Shown piece after piece: positions 1 through 10,700 of a stretch of 64,000 nt of DNA. Source of the DNA: Prorocentrum cordatum (Eukaryota > Sar > Dinophyceae > Prorocentrales > Prorocentraceae); contig CAUYUJ010019370.1 in the NCBI GenBank assembly GCA_963575745.1, positions 509,703 through 573,702 on the forward strand, in the 5' to 3' direction. Made by a program: the position numbers and the translations under genes. Every line of letters begins with the position of its first letter. Position 1 is the stretch's first letter. The notes beneath the pieces were generated by a model. The model was given only the letters and a program-made list of their open reading frames with translations. It searched no databases and was not told the origin of the DNA.

Positions 1-40
1 GAAATGAGCACGATTAGAAATGAAAAACGTGTACGGAGAG

Positions 41-197
41 AATGGGTACGATGCCCAGCAGCAGTTCCGCTTCATTCTGGACAGGAGCTGCTGTCCGCGC
101 CGCCGCGGACGTGGTCCACCGAAGGCAGAAAGCCGCCTGCCCAACAGCGGTCGCTGTCGGTGTTGGACAACACGTGCTGTTAGGCATTGTACCCATT
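41..197. repeat. foldback repeat
   Basis: The arm at 41-63 (starting AATGGGTAC) is the near-perfect reverse complement of 175-197 (20 of 23 positions). A smaller hairpin (GTCCGCG ... GCGGAC) lies between the arms at about 89-104. The layout resembles a small non-autonomous foldback element; no target duplication was identified. Confidence 0.5.
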
Positions 198-1254
198 TTT
201 GTCCGTACCCATTTCTGGCGTCCCAAAAAATGGGGAAGAGCCCAGACCCCCTCGGGTCGTGAAAAAAATGCGACAGGACGTATTTGATAGTTCTGGGACC
301 CTCAGGGCCCTCACCGGGCACCGGGAAGGTCAAAAAACGAAGCGGGATGAAGAGCCGGTCCCCGTGAAGGGATCCAGACCTCTGCGGATCGGCGTCATGT
401 AAAAAATCATGACCTCGGGGGTGAGGGCATGGAGTGGATTGGCCTGCCTCCGAAGAGGCTCGTCCAAGGGCGACGTCAGGAGGATAGGCTCAGGGAGAAG
501 GACGGACAGGTGAGGAATGGGTGTTTGGACCTTCTCCTAGATTCTCGGCGGTTTTCCAGCCTCGGAATGCTCTCCAGCAGCTGCGCCTCGCCGAGGGCGT
601 TCCAGGGGTGCCAGGATTGTCCCGAACGGCCGCCTGAGAACCGAGCCATGATCGGAAAACCAAGGGGCATTGTTAGGAGGGGATAGGCTCAGGGGGCAGC
701 ATCGACCCCCAACGGGCCCCAACGCCCATTCCTCGCCGATACGGGCTCCGATAGCCCGCTCGGCTCGGTAGCGTGCTGTTTTCCTGCCTATGGCCTATCG
801 CAGATATCTCGGCGATGAATCGCCGATTCCATGCCGATGTTTGCCCCCCTCACCGGTCACCCCTATCGTTGCCGCTCAGTTGGGTGGCGGAGCCAAAGTG
901 CTTTGGTGTTTGATCACGGGCCCCTTTTTTCACGCAGCCTGCAAGGTTTTCGCGCTGAAGACCGCCAGAAAACCACCAGAGACCGCCGAGCACTACCAGA
1001 TGACCGCCGAAGACCGCGCAAGGCCGATGGGTAGCAAGGGCTCTATGATCGAATACCCGCACGAGCCACGAACTTCTCCATTCATGCTCTGGCCGCCTGG
1101 ACCGCGAAAAGCCGCCTTGTATCCAGGGGATGGATCGCGGTCGAGGGGTCTAGACTCTAGACCGCGAGGCCTAGAAAAACACCAAGGCAGAACGCGATCT
1201 GATAAATCGTTTTGGGTCCGCGCGGCTCTCTTAGGGTCATCGCAGGGCCCGCCT

Positions 1255-1350
1255 TGCCCCACCTGCGACGCGCGGAGCACGTGGCGCCGGAGGCGCCGCC
1301 AGGGGTCCTGGACAGGGGTTCGCCGCCGATCCAAGAGATCCGCCCAGACC
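1255..1350. repeat. degenerate copy of foldback family B
   Basis: Contains GGCGCCGCCAGGGGTC followed by a segment reading CGCCGATCCAAGAGATCC and then AGACCTCCG. It matches the right arm of the complete element at 29,920-30,041. The left half is poorly conserved. Confidence 0.5.
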
Positions 1351-2445
1351 TCCGCAAGCCTACCTGTGTGGTCTGCGTCGGCGGATCCAGCGCCTCCGCG
1401 CCGGGGGTTCCGGGCCGGCCGCGCGCGTCTCTCTCCGCCCGCCTTTTCTGCGCCGCGCCGCGGCGCGCGTGGCCACGACGCCAAAAAAGTGTGTTCCGTG
1501 CCGTTCTGGACTTGGCATCGCTCGGACGTGTGCATTCTTCCTTCGGCGAGGACAATCGAGGAGCATCCTTGATCATGTGGCGACAAAACCACGCACGAAA
1601 CCGCAAAAAAAACAGAGAATGGACGTCCGCGGAGCGATGGCGAGTGGAAGATGATGGGCCCCTGGGTCCCGGCTGTTTCACTTCCCGGAGCAGGGCCAGA
1701 TGGGCAGCCATGTCCCGCCGCGCAGTTTGGGACCTTCGCGGGAACACATTGGTTCGTGCCAGGGATGCCCGCCCCCCCTTCCACCGTTCCGCCTTCTCGG
1801 GCTTTCGTTGGGCCCTCGTCGCCACGGCTGGATCTGCCTCGGGGTCCTGGTCAGGGCGCGCTCCAGATGAGGTCCAAGGAGCAGCGATACGCGATATGTA
1901 GATGTATTTGCTTCTTCTCCCAGACAAAGGCCCGGATGAGGAGGTGGAGGGAGAATAATAGGGGAGGCAATCCAGGTTCGCCCACGCCTCCGACCCATCC
2001 CATCCTGTTACGTCCAGTGTTCTTCTGCCCGCTGGGTTGGGTGGCCTAGATGACCTGGACTCCCAATTAGCAGGTGTAGAATTTGACCCATCGTTTGCTG
2101 TGCAACCAGTGAGAAGGGGACGAGCAGCAGCAACAGCGAGGGGAGGCGGAGGAGGGGAAATTACAGGGAGTAAGCAACGAGGACGATATGTAATCTAGAA
2201 GTGTTGGCCACGACGGGGCGAGAACGCAATTTCGAACGACTGACGCGATGCGCCGACCCTGACATGTGGCCGAAGCTGTAGCGGGAACACAGTATTGAGG
2301 ATCAAAGCCGTTCCGATTGGAAGGTATGCTACCTCTATGACCACTCTTCGGGCGATCAGGAGGTTGGGTGGGGGGAAATGAGCCAGCTGATGGCAATCTT
2401 AGTGGTTGTGATGAGAATGGACGGTGATGCGCCCTCGGGTTTGCG

Positions 2446-2567
2446 ATGACGCGTGATGATGATGGTGATGATGGTGATGATGATGATGTTGACGACGTCG
2501 ACGATCATGATTCTGATCATGATTCTGATCATGATTATGATGCTGATGATGATGTTGATGATGATGC

Positions 2568-2627
<60 letters not shown>

Positions 2628-2632
2628 GTCTG
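2446..2632. repeat. (GAT)n microsatellite
   Basis: Imperfect GAT/ATG trinucleotide tract with GATTCTGATCAT interruptions in the first half and a pure run in the second. It yields spurious poly-Asp, poly-Met, poly-Ser and poly-His frames that should not be read as genes. Confidence 0.95.
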
Positions 2633-2639
2633 GTCGCGA

Positions 2640-3080
2640 TGAGTGCTGTTTGCCATCCCATCCGGCGCGCTTCAGGGCGCGAGCCTCGGCCGCCTGCGGA
2701 CCCTGTGCGATTGCCTGCCCTTGCGTGATCTTCACGCACCAAGAAACGTCGGCGGCCGGCTCCGCGGACGCCGCGTGCCAACCGGGGGCCACGTCCGCCG
2801 GCCGTTCGTGCTGCGCCTCTGGGCCCTCGGCGCAGGGAGCGTCCAGCTCTGCAAGCAAGTCAGCGGCAGCAGCGCACCCGCGAACATCCTCGTCACCATC
2901 CCAACCCACGGTGAACTCTTCCTCAAACACCGCCTCGGCCTCGCGACCTCCCGGCTGAATTGGCGACTCGAGTGGCGGCTGTTCGGACGCGGCCGCAGGC
3001 GCCATGGGCATCGATGGGCTGGCAGAGCCTCGCGCCGAATTCTTTGCTTCCTCTGCATCTGGGCCAGCATCTGCCTTCGC
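2640..3080 (-). CDS. possible unidentified exon, minus strand
   Basis: An open minus-strand frame across this segment has balanced, acidic composition (for example EAVFEEEFTVGWDGDEDV) unlike the repeat-derived frames around it. It runs into poly-Ser from the GAT tract downstream and into tandem repeats upstream. No known domain was recognised. It could be an exon of the same minus-strand unit as 3.95-4.65 kb, or chance coding in GC-rich DNA. No start, splice site or end can be fixed. Confidence 0.25.
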
Positions 3081-3116
3081 AGAGGTGGCCGCATTGTGGG
3101 CGAGATGCGGCGACGC

Positions 3117-3300
3117 CTTGGCAGAGATGGCAGAGCCTGGCTCCTGCTTCGGGATCGGTGCGCCCACTTCCGCAGCCCGGTAAAAGAAGGCGCATTGTGG
3201 CAAGGATACGGGAACGTCTTGCCAGATGTGGCAGAGCTTGGCTCCTGCTTCGGGATCGGTGCGTCCACTTCCGCAACTTGGGAAAAGAATGCGCGTTGCC
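3117..3300. repeat. tandem repeat, about 100-bp unit
   Basis: Two adjacent units share GGCAGAG, GGCTCCTGCTTCGGGATCGG and CCACTTCCGCA. A more diverged relative precedes at 3,009-3,117, and a single related copy lies at 3,986-4,050. This is a small dispersed and locally tandem family. Confidence 0.75.
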
Positions 3301-3420
3301 ACGGGTTGGTCGTCTTTTCGTTATGCAAAGGGTATGTTATGCGACAGGCAGTTGCCTCTGTCTCGCAGGATTATTTTTGTTGCAAACATGCGTGGCGCCG
3401 TGCCTGCTGAACGCCGCGCC

Positions 3421-3690
3421 GCGGTAGCATGGACGCTGACGGCAGAGCAAGAAAAGCAACTCTGGACGACGCAGCGCAGCATGGTCCGGCAGATCGTGGG
3501 CGTTCGGAGACGCAGCCGCGAAACGTGGGTGGAATACGTACAGCGTGCCACACGTACCGGCACAAACCTTGCCGAGCAGCACGGCGTCCAGGATTGGGTC
3601 TCGAGCTTTTGGAAGCAACAGCGGTCCGTGGCAGTCATGCTATCCGCGGCGAAGGATGGGCGCTGGGCCGCCGGGCTGGTGGACTGGAAG
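3421..3690 (+). pseudogene. LINE reverse transcriptase C-terminal remnant
   Basis: The plus-strand translation has the tail signature of LINE ORF2 proteins: WTLTAEQE, a Q-R-M-R run, ETWVEYVQRAT, then a His-Gly-Val-x-Asp-Trp-Val segment and DGRWAAGLVDW. The same order of motifs occurs in the fragment at 8,889-9,075. The catalytic RT core and endonuclease are absent, and the upstream sequence is repetitive and out of frame. This is a 5'-truncated, dead copy of a LINE. The family assignment rests on motif recall rather than a search. Confidence 0.6.
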
Positions 3691-3949
3691 TTTTGGTTCA
3701 GGTCGGGAGTTGCTAGATGTATCCCCAGCCCCAGGTACCCCCAGGATTCCAGGGCACCCCTCACGAGGCCCAGAGGGCCCCAGGGACTCCAAAATGGAGC
3801 GAAAAGCTGGGGCTCCAAAATGGAGCGAAAAAGAGGTGCGTCGGCGGCCAGCGCAAGTGCTGGGCAGATGTCTGCTTCTTCGAGCACGCGCGAGGCACAC
3901 CTCCGGCCCGGCGCAGTGCCTGGGCAGGCAGGGCGCCCGCCTCCCCCAC

Positions 3950-4652
3950 GGGCCGCGCTCTCTCTCTCTCTCTCTCTCTGGCAGGGCTGGCAGAGCCTGG
4001 CGCCTGCTTCGGGCTCCGCTCGACCACTTTTGGCAGCGCCCCGGCTCCGCTTCGGAGACCCCTGGCACGGTGGCAACCCCTCTTCCACCGCTTGAAAGCC
4101 CACCTTCGCCGGCGCTTCCGCACAGGAATCGCGCGCGTACTGTCGCAGGAGCTCCTTGCCACGCACGGCGTGGAGCAGGATCCGCCAGGCCTCTGCATCC
4201 ATGCCCTGCGGCGGCTCCTTGAAGCACGCCGTGACCGTACAAGGTGCTGCGGGATCGTGTTAGTGTGCTGGTTGCGTGTGAGGTGGAGTTCCAACGGTTT
4301 GCTGGGATGTCCCAAAGACGCAGTCAGGCGCGAGCTCCATGAACCCCGCCCCAGAGTTCTCGGCGTACTTGAACCGCTGTTTCTGCATCCGCGACCTATC
4401 ATACTCGGCACCGCTGGCAGAGCCTGGCGGGGCGCCGCTGGCAAACCCCAACGGCGAGGCAGGACGTGCGAAAGAGCGCGCGCCGCCCGCAGACATATGA
4501 AGCAGGCGGTGGAAAAGATCGTGCGTAAAGCTTGCTTGGGCTACGCGACTACGATAGCCATGCTCGCCATCGCTGGAGCGGGCACGAAAAGGACCGATTG
4601 ATAGTGGCATCCGTTGTGTTCGATTTCGTATCGTTTTCATTATCGAGCTCAC
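3950..4652 (-). pseudogene. unidentified coding remnant with an in-frame stop
   Basis: Reading leftward from 4,652, one minus-strand frame passes through a segment ending HTQPAH at a TAA (4,260-4,262). It then continues in the same frame through TACFKEPPQGMDAEAWR, GKELLRQYARDS and GFQAVEEGLPPCQ before entering a CT/GA tract at 3,960-3,980. The composition on both sides of the stop looks protein-like, so a broken gene or a mis-spliced exon is more likely than chance. No family was recognised. A genuine exon starting at Met 4,202 is an alternative. Confidence 0.35.
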
Positions 4653-4689
4653 AAAGAGGTCTCACTAGCGTTCGACTTGCGCTACGACC

Positions 4690-5055
4690 ATATCACGACG
4701 ATCTATCGATCCCAAAGCATTTTTCAAATGCGATCCCTATCGATGTCATAATCAATCTCACAACCGATTCCACGATCGATCGCACATCAGATCAATCTCC
4801 ACACCGATTCCACGATCGAACTCATTAACTTATCGATCTCACATTCGGACTCACTTTCGATCCCACAACAGTTTGCACCATCATTCTCACAATCGATCTC
4901 CCAAACGATCTCACCATCGATATGATTATCGATCGCAGTGTCGATCCCACTACAGATCTAACAAACGATCCCACCATCGATCGCACATATGATCTCACGA
5001 TCGATCTCACATAGGACCCCACCATCGATCTCACAACGATCTCACTGCCGATCTC
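4690..5055. repeat. 12-mer satellite (TCTCACnATCGA)
   Basis: Degenerate tandem units built on CGATCTCAC and ATCGATC, about 12 bp long. It is the same satellite, in reverse-complement orientation, as the GTGAGATCGATA units at 41.4-42.3 kb. It leads directly into a copy of the composite repeat. Confidence 0.85.
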
Positions 5056-5345
5056 GCCGCTTTGCTCCAGGTCGCTGGCTCGCGCCGCCCTGCTCCGGGA
5101 CACGGAACACCGACGGGACATCGACGCGCCACCGACGGGACACCCCCAGCCACTGCGCGCCTAGGGGGGCAAGGGCGGACAACCGGCTCCACAGCCCCTT
5201 GCCACGACGGCTTCAGTCGTCTCAAGCGCCCACGCAGTTTCGCCTCGCCTGCACCCCCGACACGAACAAGACACCGAAACCGTTTTCCCCGTGGGTGTCT
5301 CTTCGTTCCACTGCGATCTCACCCCCGAACCTCCGACCTTAAGAG
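5056..5345 (-). repeat. composite repeat copy (minus orientation)
   Basis: Contains CGGGACAC units, GCCCACGCAGTTTCGCC, CACGAACAAGACACCGAAACC and CTTCGTTCCACTG. This matches, in reverse complement, the repeat heads at 39.61-39.81 kb and 41.66-41.95 kb, and directly the head at 42.77-43.06 kb. In every copy the head abuts a satellite (12-mer or GAT). Confidence 0.7.
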
Positions 5346-5454
5346 TCACACTGTTTGAAACCCTTGCGCTGCAAGCCGTACGCAGGATGGGCGAGCAACA
5401 TCCTGGACGCTCTCAGGTCAGAGTGGAGACTCGCATTCAGAAGTGAGTTCTTGC

Positions 5455-5560
5455 CCAAAGAAAAAGAAGGATAAGGATGAGGTCGAGGAGGAGGAGGGGG
5501 AGGAAAAAGAGGAGGTCCTGGAGGAGGAGGAGAAGGAGGAGGAAGGGCGATAGGAGGGCT
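5455..5560. repeat. purine-rich GGA tract
   Basis: Degenerate (GAGGAG)n purine tract, with no gene in it. Confidence 0.85.
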
Positions 5561-5639
5561 CGAAGAAAGCCGCTTGGGTCAGCAAGAGCGCACGGCTCGT
5601 TCGGATGAGGGTGCCAGTGTCTTTGCACACGCCCTGCCA

Positions 5640-6345
5640 CTGATGGTTCCACCAGCTTAGCATTCCGACCTCCAGCTGTTAGCATCCGGCTCTCCGTTTC
5701 CACCTCCATTTACCGACTTCCAGCGCCCATTCTCGCAGCATTCCGACCTCAAGCTTTTAGCATCCGTCTCTCCGCATCCAGCTCCACCTATCGACCTCCA
5801 GAGCCCACCAGCTCATCATTCCGACGCTAACCTCTAGCGTCCACCTCTCCACTTCCAGCTCCACCTATCGACCTCCAGCGTCCACCAGCTCAGCACTCCG
5901 ACTTCCAATCTCCAGTATCCGACTCTACACCTCCGCATCCACCTACTGACTTCCAGCGTCCATCAGCTCAACAGTACGACTTTCAACCTCTAGCGTACAC
6001 CTGTCCACTTCCAGCTCCACCTATCGACCTCCAACGTTCACCAGCTCAGCACTTCGACCACCAACGTCGCGCATCCGAATTTCCACTCCCACCTCCATCA
6101 ATCGACCTCCAGCGTCCATCATCTCAACTTTACGACCTCCATTTTCTAGCATCCAACTCTCCACTGCCAACTCTATCTATCGACTTCGGCGTCCATCAAC
6201 TCAGAATTAAAACCTCCAACCTCCAGCATCCGACTCTCGACTTCCACCACCAATCAACCACCAACCTCCACCAGCATAACATTCAGACCTCCAACCTCTC
6301 ACATTTGACTTCCCACTTCCATCACCAATCGACCTCTAGCTGATC
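5640..6345. repeat. minisatellite, about 78-bp unit
   Basis: Units contain CCACCTATCGACCTCCAGCGTCCACCAGCTCAGC-like text followed by CCGACCTCCAACCTCTAGC. The CCACCAGCTCA landmark recurs near 5,649, 5,806, 5,886, 5,963, 6,040, 6,117 and 6,193. Units diverge moderately. Confidence 0.85.
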
Positions 6346-8435
6346 TCTTGGGTGTGTCACAGAGCGCGTATGGGCCTTCGACTGCACGTGGTGATCTGTT
6401 TATTGAGTGGTACCTGAAGGATGTGACACAGAGTTCATGGAAACACCAGTGCTCCCACACCCGTGTGCAGTGGTTTGGAGGTCCGAGGAGTTCAACTCGA
6501 ACGTGTTTTGCTATGAGTTCGAGATCACAGAAAGGACGATGACACCCACGGGTTTCTCCGACAGTCTCACACCACCAGAACTACGATTTCAACGAGACGA
6601 CGTGGTTACATCATGAGAAAACGGATGAGTGGGGACTGTCGGGAAATCAGCTCCTGAAGTACACATTGTCCAGAGTAGAGCCCCGACGCGCGCAGCTTCT
6701 CATGCGAGGCCATGGCCTCACCCGCCTCGCCCTTAAGGGGCCCGGGCGCATGCCCGCACAGGCGATCCGTATCCGTATCCGTATCCCGCCACTGATAGTA
6801 GTTTGCGAAGTACAACGTGGCTATTACGAGAGCGAGCGGGAAACGCCTCATGAGCACAAGTCAGTAGCATTCGGAATGGGGGTCCGCGTTTGCACCGGCA
6901 GCCCAGCAGTTGGAAATGCGAAGTAGCAGCTCGCGGTTCGCAAGTGGTTGCGAAGACAGCGCGCTCGGTATCAGAATTGGTTGCGCGAGAAGTTGCAGTC
7001 GCATGCAATCAATACAATCGTAGCTGTACCTATGGCACCTGTGATGTCAATCTTGTTTTTAGAATGGCTCGAAGTTCATTAGGCCATTCCCTTTGTTTGT
7101 CTTTTTGGCACTTCTCGCAACTCTAAGCGCTTCTGGGGGCAATGATTTGGCCTTGTTTACGTAAAACGTGTTTGTGTCGATAGTGTTGAATTGCCGTTGC
7201 CAATGCTCCGATGATACTACGATCCAGTACGGTCCCTTTGCTGTTACCTTCAATGCTCCCCGTACTCCGTGCATCCGCCTTCACCTTCCTGACATGTGCA
7301 TCATCATCCACGCCGCGTTGTGGTCAGCATGGGGTGGTGGGAGCAAAACAGTGGCTCCTGTTTGCCAGTGCTGGTCGCGTCCTCCTCACTCAGGATCGCA
7401 CCGCGGGAGAGCGAAGATAACCGCGTGACGCGCCTCGCGCCACGCGAAGCACGAGGTTGGGCGACCGATGAGCAGGGAGGAGCAGGACGAGGAGGGAAGG
7501 CGCCATCGGGCCCCCCGTCGTCGTCACCACGGCCAGACGCGGCTCGGATCACATGCCAAGATGCGCCCGTGGTGTGGTCCTGGGCGGGTCTTCGCTCCTC
7601 ACCTCGGGACCCCGTGCCTGAGCCCACTCGGCCGCCGAGTGGGCGGCTGAGCGGGCTCAGCTGCAACAGGGCGCAGGGGCCGTGGCGGGAGCCGGGCCAC
7701 TTCGGGAAGGCCGAGAGAGCTCGATGCTGGGTCCGTGCGGCGGCCGTGTGGGCTGAGGTGCGGGCTCCCCGGGGCACTTGGGAGCCCAGATCTGGTTGTT
7801 CATGTTTTTGTTGGGTGGGTTTCGGAGGTTTCTTGGAAGTCGTCGGGCCCTTCTTTGGATGTTAGAAACGCTGCAGGCATGCTTTGCGGGGTCGTTTTCA
7901 ACGTTTGGGTCTTCGGCCAGCCAGAACGGAAAGTCAAACGACAGCCCACAACATTGAGAATCTGCAGCGCAAAACGGAACCGAACGGGCAACGGCGCGAA
8001 CGAGAATCCGAACACGGAGAGCAGCACGGAGCGCAAGTTGGCGAAAGCAGAGTCGATCCTAAGAGCTGAACGAACCACGCCCCCCAGCGTTTCTCTCAGT
8101 ATCGAATAACCGACCCCCATCCCCATCCTCATCCCCTTCGAGACCCCCACCAAATTAGCACCCCAGTTGGGGATACACCCCTCGAAACCCGAAGGGAACG
8201 GCCCATATCCCCATCGAGTGGGGTCGATCGGCCAGCGGGGCCCAGGCCACGCCGCTGGGGATGGGGATCGGTTAAACGATGCCCAATTTTCACATCACCC
8301 CACGGTCGGGCCCCGCGGTGCTTTTTTGCAGCCCCGCCTCGTCGAGGGGCCTCCCGCGGTTGAGCCGCCTCTCCAGACGGCGTGCGTTCACAGGGCGGGC
8401 GTTTTGTTCCCCTCCTTCCTCAGACCTCTGCTCCT
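6346..8435. other. mostly unassigned DNA
   Basis: No recognisable gene. A perfect hairpin (CCCACTCGGC, one base, GCCGAGTGGG) lies at about 7,621-7,641. A minus-strand segment near 7.06-7.27 kb is listed as a weak candidate. The remainder is unassigned. Confidence 0.5.
7059..7274 (-). CDS. weak candidate exon, minus strand
   Basis: A 71-codon minus-strand frame contains VTAKGPYWIVVSSEHWQRQF and NTFYVNKAKSLPPEALR, with hydrophobic/charged alternation unlike neighbouring noise frames. No family recognised, no splice sites fixed. It may equally be a decayed transposon fragment or chance. Confidence 0.25.
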   Translation of the reverse strand: MHGVRGALKVTAKGPYWIVVSSEHWQRQFNTIDTNTFYVNKAKSLPPEALRVARSAKKTNKGNGLMNFEPF

Positions 8436-8650
8436 GCTCCTCCTTCCCTCCCTCCTCCTCCTCCTCCTCCTCCTCCTCCTCCTCCTCCTCCTTCCCCCTT
8501 CCTCCTCACTCCTTCCTGCTTCCTCATCCTCCTCCTCCTCCTCCTCCTCCTCCTCCTCTCTCCTCCTCTCTCCTCCTTCCCCCTCTCTATCCTCCTCCTT
8601 CGACTCCGCCTCCTCCTCCTTCTCCGTCTCTGCCTCCTCCTCCATTCCTT
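8436..8650. repeat. (TCC)n microsatellite
   Basis: Long TCC/CTC tract with two nearly pure runs (about 8,452-8,491 and 8,527-8,562). Poly-Ser, poly-Leu and poly-Pro frames here are artefacts. Confidence 0.95.
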
Positions 8651-8759
8651 TTCATAATTCCTCCCTGTCGCACCCCCAGGCCGGTCGAAAAGGCAGGCTA
8701 GGCGTCGCCAGAGACTTCCGCACCATCAATAACACGGAAGCTTGGAATTGGCAACCGTT

Positions 8760-8845
8760 TCAAAGATGGAGGGCGGGTCGTTGTCAAAATGTGGTTCTCG
8801 CCTTAGCACCGGTCCGATCGGTCTTCGGATGAAGCTTTTCCATTC
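8760..8845 (-). repeat. dispersed 85-bp repeat copy
   Basis: In reverse complement it reads GGTGCTAAGGCGAGAACC, ACATTTTG, ACAACGACCCGCCCTCCATC. It matches the tandem copies at 13.29-13.53 kb and the copy at 9.08-9.16 kb. Confidence 0.65.
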
Positions 8846-8888
8846 CGTGGTCACCCCGACAGCATTGTATGGTTGCGGCAGCTAGGTA

Positions 8889-9075
8889 ATGACAGCGGAA
8901 CGAGACTCAAAACTGAAAGGGACACAACTCAAAATGGTCCGGGCTATGTTGAGACGGGGACGAGTGTACAAGCAGGACGGGGACGTGGAGACATGGGTAG
9001 ACTGGGTACAGCGTGTGACAACGGAGGCACGCCACTGGATGGAGGAACACCACGTACCCTGCTGGACGGAGGAGC
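8889..9075 (+). pseudogene. LINE reverse transcriptase C-terminal remnant
   Basis: Translation starting at ATG 8,889 gives LTAERE-like MTAERDSKLKGTQLKMVR, then a basic RGR segment, ETWVDWVQRVT and HHVPCWTEER. This is the same ordered tail signature as the remnant at 3.43-3.69 kb (TAE-E-KL, TWV-WVQR-T, HGV-DWV). The rest of the LINE is missing, and the frame runs on into the 85-bp repeat after 9,075. It is a dead 3' fragment, and the two fragments differ enough to be separate insertions. Confidence 0.6.
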
Positions 9076-9165
9076 GCCGATCCAAGGGTGTCACGGATTG
9101 TGGGCGGTTGGTTTGCAAAGTGTGGTTCTTGCTTCAGCGCCGCGCACACTCGTTTTAAGCATGTG
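9075..9165 (-). repeat. dispersed 85-bp repeat copy
   Basis: Reverse complement reads AAAACGAGTGTGCGCGGCGC, TGAAGCAAGAACCACAC, TTTGCAAACCAACCGCCC. It lies immediately 3' of the LINE remnant, suggesting it could be part of that LINE's 3' region. Confidence 0.65.
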
Positions 9166-10055
9166 CACTCGTTTCACGGATTCCCATGGTCAACGTGCTC
9201 GAACTATTCTTTTGCAAGTACTCAAGTTTGCAAGGGCGCAACAGTCACGTTGATTCGCGGTGTCGAAGTCCCAGGCACGGTGTTCTGGCACGATTCCGGA
9301 TCGTCAAGACGCAACAGTTGTGTTGATTCGTGGCGTTGGAGTCCCGCTGATGTTGTTTTGGCACTCTTTAAGGTGAGTCTTCAAACGGTTGTCTCCCGAC
9401 GAGGTTGTTCCCTCAGTGGAAATGAATCCTTTGTTGGGGCCTATGAAGAGGGAGCTTGGAGGGAGGGTTTATTCCAACATCGTCGATGAGTCTTGGGTTC
9501 CCACTGGTCCTCTGCATCCTCCTCCTCCTACTCCTCCTCCTCCTCCTTCTCTTCCTCTTCCCGTACTATGTACGAGTTGCGTGACATTGCGGCGTGAATT
9601 GGTTTAGGAATTCTTTGCTGTAACGCGCGCTGTAAACGAATACAACAATACATTACGACGGGCATTGGAGCCCGGGGCCCCGACATGCGGGGACCCTGAG
9701 ACAAACGCTGGCGGCGTTGCTGCCTCGCTCTGGACCCAGGGGCCCTCGCGGCTTGATCCGTCTCCAGGGGGACTCTTGCAGAACAGGTGGGGACCGTTAG
9801 CCCGAATCGTAACTTCTCACGGCGAGGGTGGTCTCCGTTCTCGCGACGTCAGGTGTGAGGACGGCACAAGCCGATCCCACCCCCAGCCAGGATCCCCACT
9901 CCCGACCTGGTCATCTTGGGCTTCCTGGCTGGGGATGAAGGTGTTTTTTTGGGGCCCCGCGCACACCGATGTTAACAAGCGTGGGTCCCAAACCGTGATT
10001 TCTTGCAATCTGTGCGGTGCAAACTAGGCAGTGTGGTGCGATCCATCTGGTACAA
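9166..10055. other. no gene seen
   Basis: Contains a short TCC tract at about 9,520-9,555. Otherwise nothing recognisable. Confidence 0.5.
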
Positions 10056-10059
10056 TCAA

Positions 10060-10312
10060 TATGCTGCAAAGCAAGGCAAGGCAATGCCAAGCAAAACAAT
10101 CCAATGCCAAGCAATGCCACTCAATGCAGAGACATGCCAAGCAATGCAAAGTTGTGCAATGCGATGCAAAGCAAGGAAGCATAATGCACAGCAGTGCAAA
10201 GTAATACAACGCAAAGCAATGCAGTGCAAAGCAATGCTTTGCTATGCTTTGCTCTACTCTGCTATGCTTTGTTATGCTCTGCTATGCTTTGCCATGCGTT
10301 GCTATGCTTTGC
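10060..10312. repeat. palindromic GCAAA / GCTTT satellite
   Basis: From 10,060 to about 10,228 the strand reads as degenerate GCAATGCAAA units. From about 10,229 to 10,312 it switches to the reverse complement, TGCTATGCTTT. The two blocks can pair as a long imperfect hairpin with its axis near 10,230. A short GAGTGGACGAGTGC repeat follows at 10,313-10,360. Confidence 0.85.
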
Positions 10313-10700
10313 GAGTGGACGAGTGCGAGTGGACGAGTGCGAGTGAACGAGTGCGAGTGGCGGCGACTGACGTCAGCGACGCGCTGCGACGGGCGACAAC
10401 CAGCCGGCCCAGAGTTCAGTTACCTTAAGAACGGAAGTTTGAACCTCTAAGTGTCAATCATTGCGGGTACAACGCCATGAATCACCAGGTCGGGAGGTGG
10501 GATCATGGTTGTGGGTGGGGTTGTGTTGCGCTGTCTTCACGGTGGCACGTCCCCTCGAGAATTGCTGCTCTCTTGCGCGTTCTTGCCTCCGCCCCTCCCG
10601 GGCAGTCATTTTCGCTCAAGCGGCCTCGCTCTCCAGCACACCCGATCGGTGGCTGCGGAGCGGGCGTCGTGTGGGGCGTGCTTCGTCGAGCTGGGCAGCC

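Larger units (their letters stand above)
1..2445. other. gene-poor region
   Basis: No open frame here has a recognisable domain. Overlapping frames on both strands at 0.8-1.9 kb are open mainly because the DNA is GC-rich. The stretch contains one foldback near its start and one degenerate copy of a foldback family near 1.3 kb, listed separately. The rest is unassigned intergenic DNA. Confidence 0.6.

Noticed and set aside
790-1927. Long overlapping frames of 230-263 codons on both strands
   Set aside because: Arg/Pro/Gly/Ala-rich text in all frames with no domain; stop-poor because of high GC.
2446-2660. Frames rich in His, Asp, Ser or Met across the GAT tract
   Set aside because: Pure products of a trinucleotide repeat, open in several frames on both strands.
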